DNA from: Magnetococcales bacterium HCHbin5
Lineage (GTDB): Bacteria > Pseudomonadota > Magnetococcia > Magnetococcales > Magnetaquicoccaceae
Length of the DNA stretch: 64,000 nt
Reading direction: 5' to 3'
Assembly: GCA_002753505.1 (NCBI GenBank)
Contig: PEAG01000010.1
Span: forward strand, 1-64,000
Numbering within the stretch: position 1 is the first letter of the stretch; every line of letters begins with the position of its first letter. Of the stretch, positions 42,013 to 50,686 are shown one piece after another. A model generated the notes under the pieces. The model did no database searches and was not told the DNA's origin. It saw nothing but the letters and a program-made list of their open reading frames with translations. Position numbers and translations under genes: made by a program.

Positions 42013-42222
42013 AGTAAAACCCTACCCGTCCGTAACCCGACCCATAAAACCACCCGCACGACAAACAACACCCCGATCGGTGATTGTAACAGAGGGAACC
42101 GCACGCTGTAAAAGGAGAAAAGTTGGCAATTTCTCAACGGATAAGCCGACCGGAATCCAATGACCATCGGCGATTCCGTGATGGCTTCCGTGGCGGTTGG
42201 CCATGCTTTGTGCGTTGCTGAA

Positions 42223-42244
42223 ATCATGAAAAACATGTCATGAT
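42223..42244. promoter_or_regulatory. Inverted repeat upstream of two-component operon
   Basis: ATCATGA-n8-TCATGAT, ~68 bp before the response regulator ATG. Confidence 0.35.
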
Positions 42245-42311
42245 CACGGTGTCCGGATTGCTTTCAAACCATTGCCGATTATCCAAATGGATTTCAGGAG
42301 TTGCAAACAGA

Positions 42312-42983
42312 ATGCGCATCTTGATTATTGAAGATGACCAGGTGTTGGCCAATCAGCTCAAGCGCAAGCTGGAGGCCGCCCATTTTGCGGTCGACATGGT
42401 CTACAACGGTACCGATGGCGAAGCAATGGGTAATGAAACGGTCTACCATGCGGTCGTTCTCGATCTGGGACTGCCCGGTCAGTCCGGTCTTACCATACTG
42501 AAAAACTGGAGAAAAAATAATAATATCGTCCCTGTAATCATCCTGACGGCCCGCAACACCTGGCAGGAACGGGTACAAGGCATCGACGCCGGAGCCGACG
42601 ACTATCTGGGCAAACCGTTCCATGTTGAAGAGTTGGTGGCCAGACTCAAGGCCATCACCCATCGCTATTCGGCCCGCTCCCAGGGAAAATGGCGCGTGGG
42701 AGGCTTCTGCCTGGATGAAGAGCGGCAGTGTATCACAAAAGAGGATGGCGAAACTGTGGCACTGACAGCGATGGAATTTCGCCTGATGCGGGTTTTCATG
42801 CTCGCTCCCACCCGCATCCACTCAAAAGAGTCCCTGTTGGAAGCACTTTACGACTTGGACAAAGAGGTGGATCACAATATTATTGAGGTCTATATCAACC
42901 ATCTGCGGAAAAAACTGGGAAAAGAAAGTTTTCGTACCCTGCGTTGGCAAGGATACCTGTTTGCCCCGGGAGAGGGAGAATGA
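42312..42983 (+). CDS. OmpR/PhoP-family response regulator
   Basis: MRILIIEDDQVLANQLKRKLE...VVLDLGLPGQSGL...winged-helix ALTAMEFRLMRVFM...NIIEVYINHLRKKLG. Confidence 0.93.
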   Translation: MRILIIEDDQVLANQLKRKLEAAHFAVDMVYNGTDGEAMGNETVYHAVVLDLGLPGQSGLTILKNWRKNNNIVPVIILTARNTWQERVQGIDAGADDYLGKPFHVEELVARLKAITHRYSARSQGKWRVGGFCLDEERQCITKEDGETVALTAMEFRLMRVFMLAPTRIHSKESLLEALYDLDKEVDHNIIEVYINHLRKKLGKESFRTLRWQGYLFAPGEGE

Positions 42984-44347
42984 CCCGTCAAAACTCTGTC
43001 AAACGCAAATTGTTGACGACACTGGTTGTAAGTTTGGCGGCCATGTTTTTTTTGTTATGGTGGGTGGTCAGCGGTGCGCTGCAGGAGTTGACGGCCAATT
43101 ACCTGGAAGATCGCATGGAATTGGAGATCGCCAGCATTCTGGCTGAACTGGCTCTGGATAGCACCGATTTTATCTCATTGAACGACTACCATGTGGACGC
43201 CCTGTTCCGTTTTGCCTTTTCCGGTTACTACTACCAGATCAGCTTGCAGGGCGCAGAAAATCCACAGCTGCTCCGCTCCCGCTCCCTGGAACAGTTTACC
43301 CTGGCTCTGCCAACCCTGCCGATGGGTGGCAAAGCCCGCCTTTTTATCAAGGGCCCCAAAAACGAAAACCTGCTCGCTCTGGTACAGACCATACCACTGC
43401 GGGGAAAAACCTTGACCGTGGCGGTGGCGGAAGATTTGACGCCCATTGAGGAGGATTTAAACCGCTTCCAATGGATATACAGCCTGATCTCCCTGCTGTT
43501 TCTTGGAGTGTTGACGCTGACTCACGTGATGGCGGTACGACGGGCCATGCTGCCCATCGAACAGATTCACCGGGATGTGATCCAATTGGAGATGGGACGC
43601 ATCCGCAAACTGCGGGACGACGTGCCGGAAGAGGTGAAACATGTGGTCAACCATATCAATCGTCTGCTGCTGCGGATGGAACAACGGTTGGTGCGATCCC
43701 GATCCACCATTGCCAATCTCGCCCATGCCTTGAAAAATCCCCTGGCCACCTTTTCCCATCTGCTGCACCATCCTGTTCTGGACGGAGAGGTCGCCTTGCA
43801 AAAAGAGCTGGAGGAGCGCATTGCCCTGTTGAATGAACTGATCGAACGGGAGTTGCGACGAGCCCGGTTGGCCGACCATCCGCTGTCCGGCAGTTTTTTC
43901 TCCCCCGAACAGTCGCTGGGAGCCCTGACGCGCACCCTGAAAAATATTAATTTTCACAAGAATATCGAGGTAAGCATGGATTTTTCTCCCGGCCTCCTGT
44001 TGCCTTTTGATCAGGAGGACATGACAGAAATGTTTGGCAACCTGCTTGATAATGCTTTTAAATGGGCCAACGAGAGGATCAGCGTCACCCTGGAAGAGCG
44101 AGAGATGGCCACCCATATCTGGGTAGAGGACGATGGACCGGGGGTCAACCCAGCCGAGATCGACTCCCTGAGCCAGCGGGGCGTGCGTTTTGATGAGACG
44201 CGACCCGGTCATGGGCTTGGACTTGCCATTGTCCGGGAGACTGTGGAACACTACGAAGGAACAATACGGTTCATGCACTCCCCAACCCTGGGGGGCTTTC
44301 GGGTTGAGGTGGTGTTGCCTGTTCCCCGCCTGCACCCTTTCCAGTAA
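42980..44347 (+). CDS. Sensor histidine kinase (PhoQ-like organisation)
   Basis: Two TMs flanking a sensor region; IANLAHALKNPLATFSHLL phosphoacceptor, NLLDNAFKWA, GHGLGLAIVRETVEHY; ATGA overlap with the regulator. Confidence 0.9.
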   Translation: MTRQNSVKRKLLTTLVVSLAAMFFLLWWVVSGALQELTANYLEDRMELEIASILAELALDSTDFISLNDYHVDALFRFAFSGYYYQISLQGAENPQLLRSRSLEQFTLALPTLPMGGKARLFIKGPKNENLLALVQTIPLRGKTLTVAVAEDLTPIEEDLNRFQWIYSLISLLFLGVLTLTHVMAVRRAMLPIEQIHRDVIQLEMGRIRKLRDDVPEEVKHVVNHINRLLLRMEQRLVRSRSTIANLAHALKNPLATFSHLLHHPVLDGEVALQKELEERIALLNELIERELRRARLADHPLSGSFFSPEQSLGALTRTLKNINFHKNIEVSMDFSPGLLLPFDQEDMTEMFGNLLDNAFKWANERISVTLEEREMATHIWVEDDGPGVNPAEIDSLSQRGVRFDETRPGHGLGLAIVRETVEHYEGTIRFMHSPTLGGFRVEVVLPVPRLHPFQ

Positions 44348-44385
44348 GCAAAAGGCCCAATCCCGATCCATTATGGAACAATCAC

Positions 44386-47300
44386 ATGTTTGACCACTTT
44401 TTTGTTGAGTCTCCCGATCGCCGTGGTCTGGAGCAGGAAACCGAGGATGCCATTCTGGCATTGGCCGCGATGACCGCCGATCCCCCGGCCGTCAGGCACC
44501 ATCTGGAAAGATTTGTCGACAATCATCCCGACCGCTGGCCCATACTCGCCGCCTGGCTGCGTGATCCCCAGCTTCGGCGGCGTTTGGTGCTCTCCATCGG
44601 CAACAGCCCCTATTTGGCCAAGGTGTTGCACCGTTGGCCGGAGTGCCTGCAGGCAACCGATGCGCCGCCGCTGGATATTGCCGCCGAAAACAGCCAGTTG
44701 CTGCGCAAACTCTCCACCGTCTCAAGCTGGAATGAGGCGGCCCGGTTGATTCGGAGCCATAAACATCGCTGTTTTTTTCATATTGGTTCCCATGACCTGA
44801 GCGGCGAATCCAGCTTGACAACGGTGGTTCAGGCCATCTCCGCCCTGGCAGATGGCTGCCTGGAAGCGGGCTATCAATGGCTGGACCGCACCCTGGCAGC
44901 GCGTTATGGACGACCCATGGTCCAGACGGAGACGGGTCAGAGCGAACCGGCCCGCTTTGTCATTCTGGGCATGGGCAAGTTGGGTGCCAGAGAGCTTAAT
45001 TTTTCCTCCGATGTGGATCTGATCTATCTGTTTGACGCCGCCGTCGGCGAGGTGGAGGGCTGCTGTACCCTCTCCATCAAGGAGTATTACAACCGTTTGG
45101 GCAGGGATTTTATACGATTGCTGGGGGAGTCGACCGCCGAAGGACAGGCATTTCGCGTTGATCTGCGCCTGCGCCCCGAAGGTGAAAGCGGGGATCTGGC
45201 CATCTCTTGCCGCTCGGCGGAGCTTTATTATGAGTCCTGGGGCCAAACCTGGGAGCGGGCCGCCATGATCAAAGCCCGTCCCGTGGCAGGCAATCTGGCC
45301 CAGGGGGAAAAGTTTCTGGCCTGGTTGCGCCCCTTCATCTACAGACGATACCTGGATTTCCCCGCCCTGGAGGCCATTCGGGAGATGAAACGAAAGATTG
45401 ACCAAAAAATGGCCAGGGCGGAGGATTATCACCGCAATGTCAAGCTGGGCTATGGGGGCATTCGAGAGATTGAATTTTTTGTGCAATCACAGCAACTGAT
45501 TTATGGGGGAAAAAACGGCTCTGTCCGCCACCGGGAGACTCTGGTCACCTTGGAAGCACTCTGTGCAGCCGGGTTGCTGGCCGAGGAGACAAGCCGGTTT
45601 CTGGCCCAGGCCTACCAGTTTTTGCGCACGCTGGAACATCGGTTACAGCTTAAACACGATCAACAAATGCACTCCGTGCCGGAAGATCCAGAGGCCTTTG
45701 AGCGGTTGAGCAAACGGATGGGCATGAGAGAGGGTACCGAGTTGCAGGCCCGTTTGACGGCAACCACCCAGGGGGTGCATGCCATTTATGAGGCCCTGTT
45801 TTTTGAAGCGGAAAAGCAGTGGCAAAGCTCCTGTCAACCGGAGATTGAAGCCCTTTTGGCCTGCGAACCCGGCGAACCCCACGCCCTGGCGTTGCTGCAA
45901 AAGGCGGGATTCAATGACCCGGAGCAGTCGGTCGTCTTGATGGGTATTTTGCGGGATGGTCCACGGCGGGATATGACCGAAGTGACACGCCGCTGGTATC
46001 GGCGGATTGCGGCCCCGCTGTTGCAGGAAATTTTACAGGCCCCCGATCAGGACATGGCCATTCGCCATGCGGAAACCTTCTTGACCAGCCTGGGACATCG
46101 GGTCAGTTATCTGGCACTGTTACTGGAAAATCCTCCGGTGTTGAGTCTGCTGGTGCGCCTGTTTGGCACCTCCGTGCTGCTCTCTCAGTTTTTCATGAAA
46201 CATCCTGAGTTGATGGATCGCCTGGTGGATCGGGATTTTTGTCAGCATTATCGCAATCGGGGTGCCTTGGCCACCGATCTGGCAGACCGGCTGGCAGATG
46301 TGGCAGAACAGGAGGAACGCTTCAATTTAATTCGCGAATTCAAGAACAGCGAAACCTTGCGAATGGGGATTCGGGATCTTTCCAAGACAGCGGAATCCCC
46401 TGAGGTGATGGCCGGGCTCTCTGCGCTGGCGGATGTCATTCTGGCCCGCGTATTGGAAGATGCCCAGCAGGAGTTGCAAAAACGTTATGGTGACCCCCAG
46501 GCTCCGTTCCTGATTTTGGCGATGGGAAAATTGGGCGGACGGGAGCTGAATTATGCCTCGGACCTGGATCTGATTTTTTTGCATGGGGAACCGGCCGAGT
46601 CCCGGGAAGAGGAAAAAAACAAAATTTCTCATACCCTCTATTTTACCCGCCTGGGACAACGGATTATCACCGGCATCACCACATTGACCCGAGCGGGAAA
46701 GTTGTATGAGCTGGACATGCGGTTGCGACCCTCGGGAAACTCCGGCACCCTGGTCACCTCGGTGACCGCCTTTTTGAATTATCAACGGACAGAGGCCTGG
46801 ACCTGGGAGCATCAGGCGTTGACCCGTGCCAGGGTCGTGGTGGGGGATCCGGTTTTGTCGAGCCAGTTGCAACAGGAGATACGGGCCATCATCCAGCAAC
46901 CCCGTGACCTGGAAAAACTGCGCACGGAGGTGCGGGAGATGCGGCAGCGCATGTTCGAGGACAAAAAACCGGGAGAAGGGTGGATTGACATCAAGCAGAG
47001 CCGGGGGGGTATCGTCGACATTGAGTTTTTGACCCAATTGTTAATCCTGGCCTGTTCCGCCCGCCACCCCGACATTGTTCAAAACAATACCGCCCGTGGC
47101 CTGTACGCCTGTCAGCAGGCCGGGTTATTGAGCATGGCAGACTACACACTGCTGGAGGAGGCCTATGGATTTTACCGCCTGCTGGAAAACCGGTTGCGCC
47201 TGTTGCACGGCCGTTCTGAAAACCGGATTGGTCCCAGCCCCGTGGTCCGTGAACAGTTGCGTCGATTGTGTGATTTGCCGACAGAAAAGGAGGTCGTGAC

Positions 47301-47400
47301 CGTGTTGATGGACTATTTTAATGCCGTATACCCGATCATTCGCGCCTATTTTGATGGTTCCTCCCCCCTGCTCCCCTCCTCTCCTCCTGTACGGGCGTAA
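44386..47400 (+). CDS. glnE: Bifunctional glutamine synthetase adenylyltransferase/deadenylase
   Basis: 1004 aa; duplicated nucleotidyltransferase cores (GMGKLGARELNFSSDVDLIYLFD; AMGKLGGRELNYASDLDLIFLHGE). Confidence 0.97.
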   Translation: MFDHFFVESPDRRGLEQETEDAILALAAMTADPPAVRHHLERFVDNHPDRWPILAAWLRDPQLRRRLVLSIGNSPYLAKVLHRWPECLQATDAPPLDIAAENSQLLRKLSTVSSWNEAARLIRSHKHRCFFHIGSHDLSGESSLTTVVQAISALADGCLEAGYQWLDRTLAARYGRPMVQTETGQSEPARFVILGMGKLGARELNFSSDVDLIYLFDAAVGEVEGCCTLSIKEYYNRLGRDFIRLLGESTAEGQAFRVDLRLRPEGESGDLAISCRSAELYYESWGQTWERAAMIKARPVAGNLAQGEKFLAWLRPFIYRRYLDFPALEAIREMKRKIDQKMARAEDYHRNVKLGYGGIREIEFFVQSQQLIYGGKNGSVRHRETLVTLEALCAAGLLAEETSRFLAQAYQFLRTLEHRLQLKHDQQMHSVPEDPEAFERLSKRMGMREGTELQARLTATTQGVHAIYEALFFEAEKQWQSSCQPEIEALLACEPGEPHALALLQKAGFNDPEQSVVLMGILRDGPRRDMTEVTRRWYRRIAAPLLQEILQAPDQDMAIRHAETFLTSLGHRVSYLALLLENPPVLSLLVRLFGTSVLLSQFFMKHPELMDRLVDRDFCQHYRNRGALATDLADRLADVAEQEERFNLIREFKNSETLRMGIRDLSKTAESPEVMAGLSALADVILARVLEDAQQELQKRYGDPQAPFLILAMGKLGGRELNYASDLDLIFLHGEPAESREEEKNKISHTLYFTRLGQRIITGITTLTRAGKLYELDMRLRPSGNSGTLVTSVTAFLNYQRTEAWTWEHQALTRARVVVGDPVLSSQLQQEIRAIIQQPRDLEKLRTEVREMRQRMFEDKKPGEGWIDIKQSRGGIVDIEFLTQLLILACSARHPDIVQNNTARGLYACQQAGLLSMADYTLLEEAYGFYRLLENRLRLLHGRSENRIGPSPVVREQLRRLCDLPTEKEVVTVLMDYFNAVYPIIRAYFDGSSPLLPSSPPVRA

Positions 47401-47406
47401 CGGGAC

Positions 47407-47694
47407 ATGGATGCTCTGTTCATACCGGTGGATGAGGCCTTCATGGAACGGGAACGCCGCAAGGCCAAGTTGCTGAAGGGGTCAGCCTGGTGGAAAAATT
47501 GTCTGGGTCGCGGGGTCTGTGCCTATTGTGGCAAGCGGGTACACCCGACGGCCCTTACCATGGATCACAAAATTCCTATCGTCCGGGGAGGCACCAGCAG
47601 TCGGAGCAATTGTGTACCCGCCTGTGCGGAGTGCAATCAAAACAAACAAAACCTGCCCGCCGAGGTATGGCGCACCCTGCTTGCGCAACGATAA
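47407..47694 (+). CDS. HNH endonuclease family protein
   Basis: 95 aa; CAYCGKRVHPTALTMDHKIPIVRGGTSSRSNCVPACAECNQNKQN. Confidence 0.9.
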   Translation: MDALFIPVDEAFMERERRKAKLLKGSAWWKNCLGRGVCAYCGKRVHPTALTMDHKIPIVRGGTSSRSNCVPACAECNQNKQNLPAEVWRTLLAQR

Positions 47695-47711
47695 ACCGCT
47701 CAGCGCAGCCA

Positions 47712-48020
47712 TCACCGCCAACCGGATATGCGTTCACACTCCGCCACGGCACGCGGATGGTGTCGCTCCCATTCGGTAATGGAGCGGCGATCGTGAACGC
47801 TCATTTTTTCGTCCATGCAAATGCAATAGCGGCGCACGACAGAGGGGCGTACACGGGCATCGGCATTGTCTCGAATGCACTGGGCGACATCACTGCGGGA
47901 TCCGTGGTGTTTATGTCTGCCACGTTCCACCTCCTCTCTATGGACACTGCTGTCTACCCGACAGCCAGCCAGGAACAGAATACCGGCACTGATCGCAACG
48001 ATTTTGAGATATTGTTTCAA
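47712..48020 (-). CDS. Small four-cysteine lipoprotein (paralogue of 16372..16635)
   Basis: LKQYLKIVAISAGILFLAGC lipobox; CIRDNADARVRPSVVRRYCICMDEKMSVHDRRSITEWERHHPRAVAECERISGWR; TTG start at 48020 inferred (ORF extends to 48092). Confidence 0.65.
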   Translation of the reverse strand: MKQYLKIVAISAGILFLAGCRVDSSVHREEVERGRHKHHGSRSDVAQCIRDNADARVRPSVVRRYCICMDEKMSVHDRRSITEWERHHPRAVAECERISGWR

Positions 48021-48428
48021 CTGTCGATCCTTTTCGTAAAAGGCCAAGCAACGATCACCTGTACGGACTGCGTAATACTGCGCAATGTACAATAAGTTTA
48101 ATGCTTCAACAATCCCATTTTTTGCCGTATCTTCCCTATTGGCAAGGCTTCAGGATTACAGCTAATATTGACACTCTGTAACGGTATATCTGCCATCTGA
48201 CAATTTAAAACAATGCTCGTGCATTATTTTTGCCTTGTTGCAGCGGAAACGCATGTTGATCATTGACACGTTCCGCCGGTCAGGTCAGGATGGAGCCTGG
48301 GTTGATTTTGCCTCAACCCGTTCTTGCACGGTCTGTGCAGAGCCAGTCAACGAAGGGTTTCCATCCGTCCGACTGACCCCTGTAGAGACATGCTGTGACG
48401 GTTTCAAACATACAAATTGGTCCGCAAC

Positions 48429-50555
48429 ATGCTCTTGCTAAACTCCAAAAAGATCGTTTTGTTTTTTTTCCTTTTGATGGCCTGTCTGCTGTCAGTCGGA
48501 AGGGAGGGCACGGCGAGGGAGTTTGGTGCCTACGACGTCCCTGCCCAACCCCGGGAGGTTTTTTCCGAAGCCGACCGTTTTGATCCCCTGGCGGGAGCCC
48601 CCCGCAAAACCCTGGCCTACAAGGGCAATGAGCCGGTTGGCCATGTTTTCCAAACAAGTGACATCGGTTATTCCGGCAAACCCATCGAAATACTGGTTGG
48701 TATGCGAAACGACGGCACCGTGACCGGTGCCAAAGTCGTCAAGCATGCGGAGCCGATTCTGCTGGTCGGCATCCCTGAGCAAAAGCTGTTTGACTTTGTC
48801 TCCCGCTATACCGGTCGCAATCTGCTGAAGGTCGGGCAGGACAGCAACCAACAAGCGGTGGACGCCATCAGCGGCGCGACTGTCACCGCCATTGTCATCA
48901 ACGACAGCATCCATCGTACCGCCATCAAGGTGGCTCACGGCAACAAGGGCGAGGCCCCGGTTGCCCGAGCCACACTGCTTGACCCCCCTTATCAACCCTC
49001 CGACTGGCAAACTTTGCTCCAAGAAGGTTCTGTCCACCGATTGACCCTGACCCATGGAGAGGTGGATGCGGCCTTCAAAAAGATTGGCCTCCTCAGTGAC
49101 GAACTGTACGTCAAGCCCTCCATGCCGGAAGCGTTGTTTATCGACCTGCACGTTGCCCTGGTCTCTCCGGCGGCCATTGGTCGCAATCTGTTGGGTGAAG
49201 CCGAGTTCCAGAACATGCAGCGGTGGCTTGCGCCGGGACAACAGGCCCTGTTGATCATGGCCAATGGCTCTTTCTCGTTCCGGGGCTCCGGCTTTGTGCG
49301 CGGTGGTATTTTTGATCGCTTCAAGCTCAACCAGGATGGCAGCAGCATTTTGCTGCACGACCACCAGTACCGCCGTCTCGGTACCCTGGGTGCGGGGATG
49401 CCGGAGTTTACGGAAATCGGGCTGTTCAAACTGCCGGAGGGTCAACGTTTTGATCCCACCCGCCCGTGGAATCTGGAACTGCTGACCGGTCGGGCTGTCG
49501 GTCCGACAGAAAAGGTATTCACCAGTTTTCTGCTTCCCTATGCCCTGCCGGAACGTTTTATCCAGCAGGCTCCGCTGCCGCCGCCGTCCCAGTCGGCAGA
49601 AAAAGCTGTAGAGACCGCCTCGACGGAGCCCGCCGCACCTCCCTTGTGGCACCGTATCTGGCGGGCCCGCACCGGCGATATTATTGTGCTGGCGGTGTCG
49701 CTGCTGGTTCTGACCGTTATCTTTTTCTTTCAGGAACTGCTCATTGTCCATCCCGCTCTGGTCAAAAATTTACGGTTGGGCTACCTGTTTTTCTCCATGG
49801 TGTGGATCGGCGGGTATGCGCAGGCCCAGTTGTCCGTCGTCAATGTATTCACCTTTTTGCACGCTTTCATGGGGGAGTTTCGTTGGGACTTTTTCCTCCT
49901 TGAGCCGTTGATTTTTATCATCTGGTGTGCAACAGCCCTCTCCCTGCTGTTCTGGGGCCGTGGAGCCTTTTGTGGCTGGCTCTGCCCCTTTGGCGCATTG
50001 CAGGAGATACTCAACTGGGTTGCCTGCAAGGTTGGCATACCCCAGTTCCGGCTCCCCTTTGCCTGGCATGAACGGCTCTGGTCCATCAAGTATATCCTGT
50101 TCCTGGGACTGTTTGCCATCTCCCTCTCCTCGATTGCGACCGCCGAAATGTTGGCTGAAATTGAGCCATTCAAAACGGTTGTGCAGTTGCACTTCATGCG
50201 GGAGTGGCCTTATGTCACCTGGGCTGTACTGGTTTTGGCAGCGGGTCTCTTCGTGGAACGGTTTTTTTGCCGCTATCTCTGCCTGCTGGGGGCCTGTCTT
50301 GCCATACCGGGGCGGATGCGCATCTTCGCATGGCTCAAGCGGAGACGCCAGTGCGGCGACCTGTGTTCCCATTGCAGCACGGAGTGTCTGGTGCAAGCCA
50401 TCCAACCCAATGGCGAAATTCATCCCAACGAATGTTTTTATTGTTTGCGCTGCCAGTTGAACTATGTCAACGAGGCTGTCTGTCCAACACTCATCATGCG
50501 CCGCAACCGTCGTGAACGCCGCGCCCAGGTTAAACCGGAAGAGACTGAGTGTTGA
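48429..50555 (+). CDS. nosR: Nitrous oxide reductase maturation/electron donation protein NosR
   Basis: FMN-binding domain (DAISGATVTAIVINDSI), multiple TMs, polyferredoxin-like CGWLCPFGALQE and CSHCSTECLVQAIQPNGEIHPNECFYCLRCQ; immediately upstream of nosZ. Confidence 0.95.
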   Translation: MLLLNSKKIVLFFFLLMACLLSVGREGTAREFGAYDVPAQPREVFSEADRFDPLAGAPRKTLAYKGNEPVGHVFQTSDIGYSGKPIEILVGMRNDGTVTGAKVVKHAEPILLVGIPEQKLFDFVSRYTGRNLLKVGQDSNQQAVDAISGATVTAIVINDSIHRTAIKVAHGNKGEAPVARATLLDPPYQPSDWQTLLQEGSVHRLTLTHGEVDAAFKKIGLLSDELYVKPSMPEALFIDLHVALVSPAAIGRNLLGEAEFQNMQRWLAPGQQALLIMANGSFSFRGSGFVRGGIFDRFKLNQDGSSILLHDHQYRRLGTLGAGMPEFTEIGLFKLPEGQRFDPTRPWNLELLTGRAVGPTEKVFTSFLLPYALPERFIQQAPLPPPSQSAEKAVETASTEPAAPPLWHRIWRARTGDIIVLAVSLLVLTVIFFFQELLIVHPALVKNLRLGYLFFSMVWIGGYAQAQLSVVNVFTFLHAFMGEFRWDFFLLEPLIFIIWCATALSLLFWGRGAFCGWLCPFGALQEILNWVACKVGIPQFRLPFAWHERLWSIKYILFLGLFAISLSSIATAEMLAEIEPFKTVVQLHFMREWPYVTWAVLVLAAGLFVERFFCRYLCLLGACLAIPGRMRIFAWLKRRRQCGDLCSHCSTECLVQAIQPNGEIHPNECFYCLRCQLNYVNEAVCPTLIMRRNRRERRAQVKPEETEC

Positions 50556-50600
50556 GCAGGCGCGGTCCGATCACGCGAAATACGTTTTGCACCTTTGCTC

Positions 50601-50627
50601 TGGAACAAGGTATGGTATGCTGTTCCA
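50601..50627. promoter_or_regulatory. Inverted repeat upstream of nosZ
   Basis: TGGAACA-n13-TGTTCCA, 60 bp before the nosZ ATG. Confidence 0.4.
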
Positions 50628-50686
50628 AAGACGGGTGCGGTGCTTATCCTGAATTTTATACAACCACTCACTAGGGAGAGAAAGCA

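Noticed and set aside
48304-48318. FNR-like box ttgattttgcctcaa upstream of nosR
   Set aside because: Spacer is one base too long and the right half-site is CTCAA, so it does not fit TTGAT-n4-ATCAA
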